Shown piece after piece: positions 8,381 to 12,825 of a stretch of 12,825 nucleotides of DNA (positions are counted from its first letter, which is position 1; every line of letters begins with the position of its first letter). Location: NCBI GenBank assembly GCA_964596135.1, contig CAZQTF010000105.1, positions 1 through 12,825 on the forward strand, in the 5' to 3' direction. Under the pieces are notes generated by a model. That model saw only the letters and a program-made list of their open reading frames with translations, searched no databases and was not told where the DNA came from. The DNA is from JADJNW01 sp964596135 (GTDB taxonomy: Bacteria > Bacteroidota > Bacteroidia > Chitinophagales > Saprospiraceae). The position numbers were made by a program, and so were the translations under genes.

Positions 8381-8459
8381 AAATTTGATATAAGGAAAGT
8401 GAAATGTGAAATAGAAATTTAAACCACATTTCAAATCTCACATTTCAAATTTCACATTT
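8381..8459. repeat. 7-base-period inverted repeat in the large subunit-cytochrome b gap
   Basis: Five phased heptamers fill 8425-8459, alternating CACATTT with CAAATCT or CAAATTT. On the other side, in the same 7-base steps, are AAATTTG (8381), then an unrelated heptamer, then GAAAGTG (8395) and AAATGTG (8402), which are forms of the reverse complement. Perfect pairing of 11 bp is possible between 8402-8412 and 8449-8459, and alternative 10-bp pairing between 8400-8409 and 8438-8447. The right arm touches the stop codon of the large-subunit gene. Confidence 0.8.
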
Positions 8460-10177
8460 TATAAAACTTTCACTCTGGAAAGATGCTTCCCGTCTTCATC
8501 GTACAAATGCACGGCGCAAGCCATACAGGGGTCAAACGAGTGCACGGTACGGAGAATTTCCACCGGTTGTTCCGGATCGGCAATCGGCGTATCCATCAGT
8601 GATGATTCGTAAGCCGAACGCTTGCCCTCAGGATCACGCGGAGAAGCGTTCCAGGTGGTCGGTACAACTAACTGGTAATTCTTGATTTTCTTGTCTTCAA
8701 TGACGATCCAATGTGCCAATGCCCCCCGTGGCGCTTCGGTGTGCCCTACACCCTGTGCTTGTGGTTCCCATTTATCCGGGTTGAATTTCTCTGTGTTTGC
8801 CATGCGGGTGTCACCGTTTTTGATATTGGCGATGAGGCTGTCGTAAAATTCCATTGCCCAGTTGGCAATCAGTTGACTTTCCAAACCGCGAGCCGCTGTT
8901 CTGCCCAACGTGGAGAAAAGCGCCGTAACCGGAGCGCCAAGTTTTGACAGAGCGCTATCCACGACTTCTTTGAAATCTTCGCGACCACGAGCATAACCCA
9001 CCAGCATCCGCGACAGTGGACCCACTTCCATTGCATTGCCTTTCCAGCGTGGCGTTTTCAGGTAACTGTATTTATCATCAAAATTCAAATGATCGTACGG
9101 AGGTTTTGGTCCGGTGTATTTCAGCTTGGTTTCACCACTCCAGGGGTGCAACCCCTTGTCATCGCCGCCGGCATATTCATACCAGGAATTCTTAACAAAT
9201 TCCTGCACTTCACTGTCGTTGCGCAGGTCAACATCATATACTTTGCTCACGTCCTTGTTTAAAATAGCGCCCGACGGGAATTTGAAGCCGGAAGGATCGT
9301 TGTAGCCGTTGGTAGGCAGATCGCCATAAGCCAGGTAATTGCCCAAACCACCGCCAATGCTCGCCCAGTCGAGATAATAAGGTGCAATTGCCAACAGATC
9401 AGGAATGTAAACCTGTTCTACAAATTCTTTGGCATCCTTGAGCAACTGACCTACGTAAGCCAGGCGTTCGGCGTTGACTGTACTGGAGTCATCCAAATTG
9501 ATGGAACAAGCCATACCGCCAACCAGATAGTTGGGGTGCGGGTTTTTACCACCGAAAATGGTGTGCACTTTCACGATTTCCTTCTGCCATTCCAGGGCTT
9601 CGAGGTAGTGGGCTACACCAATCAGGTTGATCTCCGGCGGAAGCTTGTATGCCGGGTGCCCCCAGTAGCCGTTGGCAAAGATGCCCAATTGACCGCTTTG
9701 TACGAATGTGGTCAGGCGTTTTTGCAAATCAGAAAAATATCCCGGCGAGCTGTTGGGCCAATTGGAAATGCTTTGCGCAATTTCAGACGTTTTTTTCGGG
9801 TCGGCTTTTAACGAACTGACCACGTCCACCCAGTCAAGCGCATGCAGGTGATAGAAATGCACAACGTGATCGTGCATATACTGTGTACAAAACATAATAT
9901 TGCGCACCAATTCGGCATTGGGTGGAATGACAATACCCAGCGCATCTTCGACCGAACGGCAGGAAGCCAGCGAGTGCACCGTAGTACATACCCCACAAAC
10001 GCGCCCTACGAATGCCCAGGCGTCACGTGGGTCGCGCCCACGCAAAATTTCTTCGATAAGGCGCACCATCGTACCGGAACTGTAAGCATCCTGTACCTTG
10101 CCATCCTGAATATCGGCTTCGATTCGCAGGTGACCCTCGATTCTGGTAATCGGGTCTATGACGATTCGTTCGCTCAT
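8459..10177 (-). CDS. hyaB: [NiFe]-hydrogenase large subunit (group 1 uptake type)
   Basis: This subunit holds the NiFe(CN)2CO site that splits H2. The four nickel-ligand cysteines are present: Cys61 and Cys64 in RVCGVCTTVH, and Cys551 and Cys554 in DPCMACAVH. RIEGHLRIE (12-20), with Glu14 in the place of the proton-transfer glutamate, is also conserved. The frame continues 15 residues past His557; cleavage after this His by the maturation protease removes that peptide and closes the active site. At 572 residues the length is normal. It lies between the small subunit (104-base gap) and cytochrome b genes. It has no signal of its own and should be carried across the membrane with the small subunit. 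Confidence 0.97.
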   Translation of the reverse strand: MSERIVIDPITRIEGHLRIEADIQDGKVQDAYSSGTMVRLIEEILRGRDPRDAWAFVGRVCGVCTTVHSLASCRSVEDALGIVIPPNAELVRNIMFCTQYMHDHVVHFYHLHALDWVDVVSSLKADPKKTSEIAQSISNWPNSSPGYFSDLQKRLTTFVQSGQLGIFANGYWGHPAYKLPPEINLIGVAHYLEALEWQKEIVKVHTIFGGKNPHPNYLVGGMACSINLDDSSTVNAERLAYVGQLLKDAKEFVEQVYIPDLLAIAPYYLDWASIGGGLGNYLAYGDLPTNGYNDPSGFKFPSGAILNKDVSKVYDVDLRNDSEVQEFVKNSWYEYAGGDDKGLHPWSGETKLKYTGPKPPYDHLNFDDKYSYLKTPRWKGNAMEVGPLSRMLVGYARGREDFKEVVDSALSKLGAPVTALFSTLGRTAARGLESQLIANWAMEFYDSLIANIKNGDTRMANTEKFNPDKWEPQAQGVGHTEAPRGALAHWIVIEDKKIKNYQLVVPTTWNASPRDPEGKRSAYESSLMDTPIADPEQPVEILRTVHSFDPCMACAVHLYDEDGKHLSRVKVL

Positions 10178-10208
10178 GTTGAGTTAGATTTTGTTTGTTT
10201 GAAAAAGT

Positions 10209-10261
10209 ACAAGCAACAAGCTACAAGCAATCACATTTAACTTGCTCCTTGCAACTTAACT
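10209..10261. repeat. 7-base-period inverted repeat in the small-large subunit gap
   Basis: Three tandem heptamers ACAAGCA, ACAAGCT, ACAAGCA (10209-10229) are followed, after 11 bases, by the opposite orientation with CTTG at 10241 and 10248 and CTTA at 10255, again in 7-base steps. The arms 10204-10221 and 10240-10257 match at 12 of 18 positions by eye, with some mismatches able to form G-U pairs in RNA. The word differs completely from those in the other two gaps of the operon, but the period and layout are the same. Confidence 0.75.
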
Positions 10262-10281
10262 TAACGCTTGCGGCTTCTGAA

Positions 10282-11406
10282 TTACTCCGACAGTTCCTGT
10301 TCAGATTCCTTACCTTCGGTAACTAAATCATCAATCAGTTTTTTCTTGCGGAAGTTGGTGGCAATGGCGTGCGCAGCAATACCCGCGCCCGTAACGCCGG
10401 CTGCAATCAAGCCGATGGTATCTGCATTGCTTTCAATCCCAAAACCTGGGAAGTTGGCTTGCTGACGATAGATCGGACCATTATCCCAGAAGTTGGCTTC
10501 GCTACAACCAAAGCAACCGTGCCCCGACTGAATCGGGTAGCTGGTGCCATTGTTCCATTTGATGATACCGCAGGCGTTGTACGTCATCGGACCCTTACAG
10601 CCAACTTTATACAAACAATAGCCTTTCTTGGCATTTTCATCATCGAAGCTTTCTACAAACAGGCCGGCATCATAATATGGACGACGGTAACAACTATCGT
10701 GTACCCGCTTGGAGTAAAATGCCTTCGGACGACCCACGCGATCCAACTCCGGCAGGGTACCAAACGTAATCACGTGCACCAGTACTCCGGCCATCACTTC
10801 GCCAATTGGCGGACAGCCCGGCACTTTCACGATTGGCTTGCCTTTTACCAGCTTGTGAATCGGCGTGGCGTTGGTAGGATTAGGCTTGGCCGCCTGTACA
10901 CAGCCATTGCAGGCGCAGCTACCCCAGGCAATAATCGCCTTGGCACCGGCTGCAGTTTCTTCCAGAATTTGCTGGGCAGATTTGCCGCCAATACAGCAGT
11001 AAACACCGTCATTATCAACTGGCACAGAGCCTTCTACACATAAAATGTATTCCCCATAAGAATCTTTCATAGTCTTTTGCATCGCTGCTTCTGCGGCATG
11101 ACCGGAAGCAGCCATCAAGGTTTCGGTGTAATCAAGCGACAGTTTATCCAGTAATATATCTGCAACAATCGGGTGAGACGAACGAATAAACGACTCACTG
11201 CAGCAGGTACATTCCTGAAAATGCAGCCAAATAACCGGCACGCGCGGAATAGACATCAGCGTTTTAGAAATTTGTGCAGCGCCGCTGGCTTCTAGCCCAA
11301 GATAGGCGGCCATCATAGTGCAAAATTTCATAAAATCCCGGCGGGAGTAGCCTTTCTGTCGCAGTTCTTCATAATAGGTGGGACGTTTTTCTGCGGTAGC
11401 GCTCAT
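10282..11406 (-). CDS. hyaA: [NiFe]-hydrogenase small subunit, oxygen-tolerant (group 1d-like)
   Basis: This electron-transfer subunit carries three Fe-S clusters. It has a Tat signal (SRRDFMKFCTMMAAYLGL, 21-38), so the enzyme faces the periplasm, and a C-terminal anchor helix (about 330-350) ending in FRKKK. Proximal cluster: Cys66, 68, 69, 164, 169, 198, each offset by 49 from Cys17, 19, 20, 115, 120, 149 of E. coli Hyd-1. The second cysteine of CTCC and Cys169 are the additional ligands that give a [4Fe-3S] cluster and O2 tolerance. Distal: His236, Cys239, Cys264, Cys270. Medial: Cys279, Cys298, Cys301, with Pro291. An extra Cys166 lies inside CACNGC. Start: the frame runs to 11520, but MSATAEK at 11406 leaves a normal Tat leader; the protein is then 374 residues. 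Confidence 0.96.
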   Translation of the reverse strand: MSATAEKRPTYYEELRQKGYSRRDFMKFCTMMAAYLGLEASGAAQISKTLMSIPRVPVIWLHFQECTCCSESFIRSSHPIVADILLDKLSLDYTETLMAASGHAAEAAMQKTMKDSYGEYILCVEGSVPVDNDGVYCCIGGKSAQQILEETAAGAKAIIAWGSCACNGCVQAAKPNPTNATPIHKLVKGKPIVKVPGCPPIGEVMAGVLVHVITFGTLPELDRVGRPKAFYSKRVHDSCYRRPYYDAGLFVESFDDENAKKGYCLYKVGCKGPMTYNACGIIKWNNGTSYPIQSGHGCFGCSEANFWDNGPIYRQQANFPGFGIESNADTIGLIAAGVTGAGIAAHAIATNFRKKKLIDDLVTEGKESEQELSE

Positions 11407-11447
11407 GATTTTGAATTTTTGTGACCGAGGAAAATATATTTTACGAA

Positions 11448-11457
11448 TTGATATCAA
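11448..11457. promoter_or_regulatory. Palindrome in the divergent hydrogenase control region
   Basis: TTGATATCAA is a perfect 10-bp palindrome in the 187-base gap between the divergent hydrogenase arms. On the minus strand it overlaps TTACTTTG (plus-strand 11455-11462), one base off the -7 consensus TAnnTTTG, about 48 bases before the small-subunit ATG. It could be an operator over the leftward promoter. A 10-mer palindrome in AT-rich DNA may also be chance. Confidence 0.25.
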
Positions 11458-11542
11458 AGTAAAATTATTGTAAAGTTTTATTGGATGATAACTCTCAGTT
11501 ATTCTGATGATTTTTGTCATCCACCTACCTGTAGTGTTCTGC

Positions 11543-11550
11543 TAACTTTG
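11543..11550 (+). promoter_or_regulatory. Candidate -7 box for the rightward hydrogenase accessory arm
   Basis: TAACTTTG matches TAnnTTTG exactly and lies 43 bases before the first rightward ATG. A TTTG (11513-11516) lies upstream, but the gap of 26 bases is longer than the usual 19-21. It would drive the small membrane protein gene and probably hypA and hypB. Confidence 0.45.
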
Positions 11551-11593
11551 TCGGTAATCTATTTTGCTGGAACCTTTTAAATCTGATTAAACC

Positions 11594-11812
11594 ATGAAAC
11601 GCATTTCCGCCGCCACCGCTGTTCTGATGTTGTTACCTTTGTTGATAAAAGCGCACGAAGGTCACGGACAATTTCACGCTGACGATATTCGCCATTATTG
11701 GGGCTCCCCGGAACACCTTGTTCCAATTATTATCCTGGCGCTTGTTTTGGCCGCTATTCTGGTTCAAATCGCACAGTTGGTGATCAAAAGAAGAAATTAT
11801 CATCAAAAGTGA
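11594..11812 (+). CDS. Small His-containing membrane protein of unknown function
   Basis: A 72-residue protein with an N-terminal signal or signal anchor (MKRISAATAVLMLLPLLIKA), a short polar stretch with six histidines (AHEGHGQFHADDIRHYWGSPEH), one strong membrane helix (about LVPIIILALVLAAILVQIAQLV) and a basic end (KRRNYHQK). I do not recognise a family with certainty. The layout signal, AHxGHG, then H and EHL running into a helix recalls the first helix of HupE/UreJ nickel permeases (AHTGHG...HPLSGLDHLL), but those have six or more helices. It is the first gene of the rightward arm, 48 bases before hypA, so a link to hydrogenase or nickel supply is inferred from position. The reading frame, the upstream -7 box and the clear signal sequence support it as a real gene. 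Confidence 0.7.
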   Translation: MKRISAATAVLMLLPLLIKAHEGHGQFHADDIRHYWGSPEHLVPIIILALVLAAILVQIAQLVIKRRNYHQK

Positions 11813-11825
11813 TTGATTTATAATA

Positions 11826-11856
11826 AATTGTAATTGAAAATTTTCAATAAACAATT
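11826..11856. promoter_or_regulatory. Dyad symmetry just before hypA
   Basis: A perfect 16-bp palindrome ATTGAAAATTTTCAAT (11833-11848) is nested in outer arms AATTGT (11826-11831) and ACAATT (11851-11856). The structure ends 4 bases before the hypA ATG. It could be an operator, or an RNA fold that limits hypA start access. It also contains an in-frame TTG (11834) that can be mistaken for the hypA start. Confidence 0.5.
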
Positions 11857-11860
11857 CTTC

Positions 11861-12202
11861 ATGCACGAGTTGTCCATCGTTCAGAGCATCGTTGACATTG
11901 CTGAAACCGAGGTGCAAAAAGCCAAGGCGCATAAGGTAGAAAGCATTGAACTGGAAATCGGGGATTTGGCGGGAATCGAATTTTCTGCACTCGACTTTGC
12001 CTGGGACGTAGCCGTGCGCCATACCGTGCTGGAGCAGGCAGAACGCCACATCCGACGCATAGAAGGAAGGGCGCGCTGCTCAGAATGTGGGCTTGAATTT
12101 GCTATGCAACAGCTGTTTGACTCGTGCCCGGCATGCGGGCAATACTTTAATGAAATTTTACAGGGTAAAGAATTGAAAGTAAAATCATTAGTGGTAATAT
12201 AA
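11861..12202 (+). CDS. hypA: Hydrogenase nickel metallochaperone HypA
   Basis: HypA works with HypB to put nickel into the hydrogenase large subunit in the cytoplasm. The start is fixed at MHELSIV, since the N-terminal Met-His provides the nickel site (His2); an in-frame upstream TTG at 11834 would add nine residues and destroy this. The zinc loop has CSEC (Cys73, Cys76) and CPAC (Cys89, Cys92), normally spaced. At 113 residues it is a normal length. LEIGDLAGIE and the C-terminal GKELKVKSLVV match the family. It lies between the small membrane protein gene and hypB in one rightward transcript. Confidence 0.97.
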   Translation: MHELSIVQSIVDIAETEVQKAKAHKVESIELEIGDLAGIEFSALDFAWDVAVRHTVLEQAERHIRRIEGRARCSECGLEFAMQQLFDSCPACGQYFNEILQGKELKVKSLVVI

Positions 12203-12214
12203 TTTTTACTTAAA

Positions 12215-12249
12215 ATTTTATATTTCCTATTTCACATTTCAAATTTAAA
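12215..12249 (+). repeat. 7-base-period repeat in the hypA-hypB gap
   Basis: Five phased heptamers fill the end of the 50-base gap: ATTTTAT, ATTTCCT, ATTTCAC, ATTTCAA and ATTTAAA, ending 3 bases before the hypB ATG. The word is the same as in the large subunit-cytochrome b gap: the 15-mer TCACATTTCAAATTT occurs at 12232-12246 and at 8438-8452. Here only one orientation is present, so no hairpin is expected. Confidence 0.65.
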
Positions 12250-12252
12250 CTC

Positions 12253-12825
12253 ATGTGTAGCACTTGCGGATGCAGCCAACCCTCGGACGCGGTGACGATC
12301 GTCAAAATCGGCGAAGAGCAGCAACACCAACATAGTCATGATCACAGTCACAGTCACCATGCTCATCATGACCATCATCCTGGCAATGGTCATCACCATG
12401 CGCCGACGACTATCGAATTAGAGCAGGATATTTTGCAGAAAAATAACCTGCTGGCGCAACGCAATCGCGGCTATTTTGAAGCCAAAGGCATTCTGGCGTT
12501 GAATCTGGTCAGCTCGCCCGGCTCCGGGAAAACTTCGCTGCTGGAGCGCACGATTCAGGATTTGAAGGAAGAAATGCCAATCAGCGTAATCGAGGGCGAC
12601 CAGCAAACGATGAATGATGCCAACCGCATTGCGGCTACGGGCGCACCGGTGGTGCAGATCAACACCGGCAAGGGTTGCCACCTCGATTCGGAAATGGTGC
12701 ATCAGGCTGTACGCAAGCTCAAGCCTGCCGACGAATCCCTGCTGATGATTGAAAACGTAGGAAATTTGGTATGTCCGGCGCTGTTTGATCTGGGCGAAGG
12801 GGGGCGTGTGGTCATCATTAGCGTG
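12253..12825 (+). CDS. hypB: Hydrogenase nickel incorporation GTPase HypB (cut by window end)
   Basis: HypB is the GTPase that drives nickel transfer to the large subunit together with HypA. The first 191 residues are in the window and the frame is open at 12825. The N-terminus MCSTCGC carries the CxxCxC high-affinity nickel motif (Cys2, Cys5, Cys7). A His-rich stretch (25-49) has 14 histidines in 25 residues, as in HypB forms that also store nickel. The P-loop is SPGSGKTS (88-95), IEGDQQT follows (113-119), the metal/dimer site is GKGCHLD with Cys142 and His143, and ENVGNLVCP (167-175) is conserved. The ATG at 12253 is chosen because it starts the MCxTCGC motif. The C-terminal part, about 90-100 residues in relatives and including the NKxD motif, lies beyond the window. 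Confidence 0.96.
   Translation, partial: MCSTCGCSQPSDAVTIVKIGEEQQHQHSHDHSHSHHAHHDHHPGNGHHHAPTTIELEQDILQKNNLLAQRNRGYFEAKGILALNLVSSPGSGKTSLLERTIQDLKEEMPISVIEGDQQTMNDANRIAATGAPVVQINTGKGCHLDSEMVHQAVRKLKPADESLLMIENVGNLVCPALFDLGEGGRVVIISV

Noticed and set aside
8381..8459. CRISPR array
   Set aside because: The repeat unit is 7 bases with no spacers and no cas genes; it is a short-period repeat with inverted arms.
10369..11043. Plus-strand reading frame of 224 codons
   Set aside because: It lies wholly antisense to the hydrogenase small-subunit gene, whose Fe-S ligands are all intact, and it shows no domain pattern of its own.
11407..11520. N-terminal extension of the small subunit to 11520
   Set aside because: It would put 38 residues before the normal Tat leader and cover the divergent promoter region; the internal Met at 11406 fits the family.

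Overview
The window looks like a chromosomal segment from a member of the Bacteroidota, possibly near Saprospiria or Cytophagia (the class is inference). Evidence: a one-protein hybrid two-component system (propeller sensor, kinase, receiver and AraC output fused), a tmRNA tag of the GE..YAMAA type, matches to the Bacteroidota -7 promoter box TAnnTTTG, weak or absent Shine-Dalgarno sites, and no encoded CCA at the tmRNA 3' end.

Left part (1-6600): an AT-rich leader is followed by a 1316-residue hybrid sensor/regulator gene, then purC (SAICAR synthase, purine synthesis) in the same direction. A convergent gene for a LYS1-type saccharopine dehydrogenase-like oxidoreductase ends 20 bases from purC. 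These are unlinked housekeeping or regulatory genes; no polysaccharide-utilisation genes accompany the hybrid regulator here. Middle (6555-7061): ssrA (tmRNA) has its own candidate promoter, a readable tag reading frame and a strong hairpin terminator. That hairpin also lies at the end of the converging hydrogenase operon.

Right part (7093-12825): a [NiFe]-hydrogenase locus in two divergent arms. The leftward arm is small subunit (Tat signal, C-terminal anchor), large subunit (Ni ligands, C-terminal processing peptide), membrane cytochrome b, and maturation protease. The rightward arm is a small His-containing membrane protein of unknown function, hypA, and hypB (cut by the window end). The small subunit carries the six proximal-cluster cysteines that mark oxygen-tolerant group 1d uptake hydrogenases, at the same spacing as E. 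coli Hyd-1, plus one extra cysteine. Together the genes suggest periplasmic H2 oxidation with electrons passed to the quinone pool through cytochrome b. HypA/HypB would deliver nickel, and the protease would trim the large subunit after nickel insertion.

The least expected structure is in the gaps between the hydrogenase genes. The three gaps of the leftward arm (104, 84 and 85 bases) and the hypA-hypB gap (50 bases) are built from degenerate words repeated with a 7-base period. In the leftward arm each gap uses a different word and places it in both orientations, so that the gap can fold into a hairpin. I do not recognise this as a named element, and it is the best candidate here for something undescribed.
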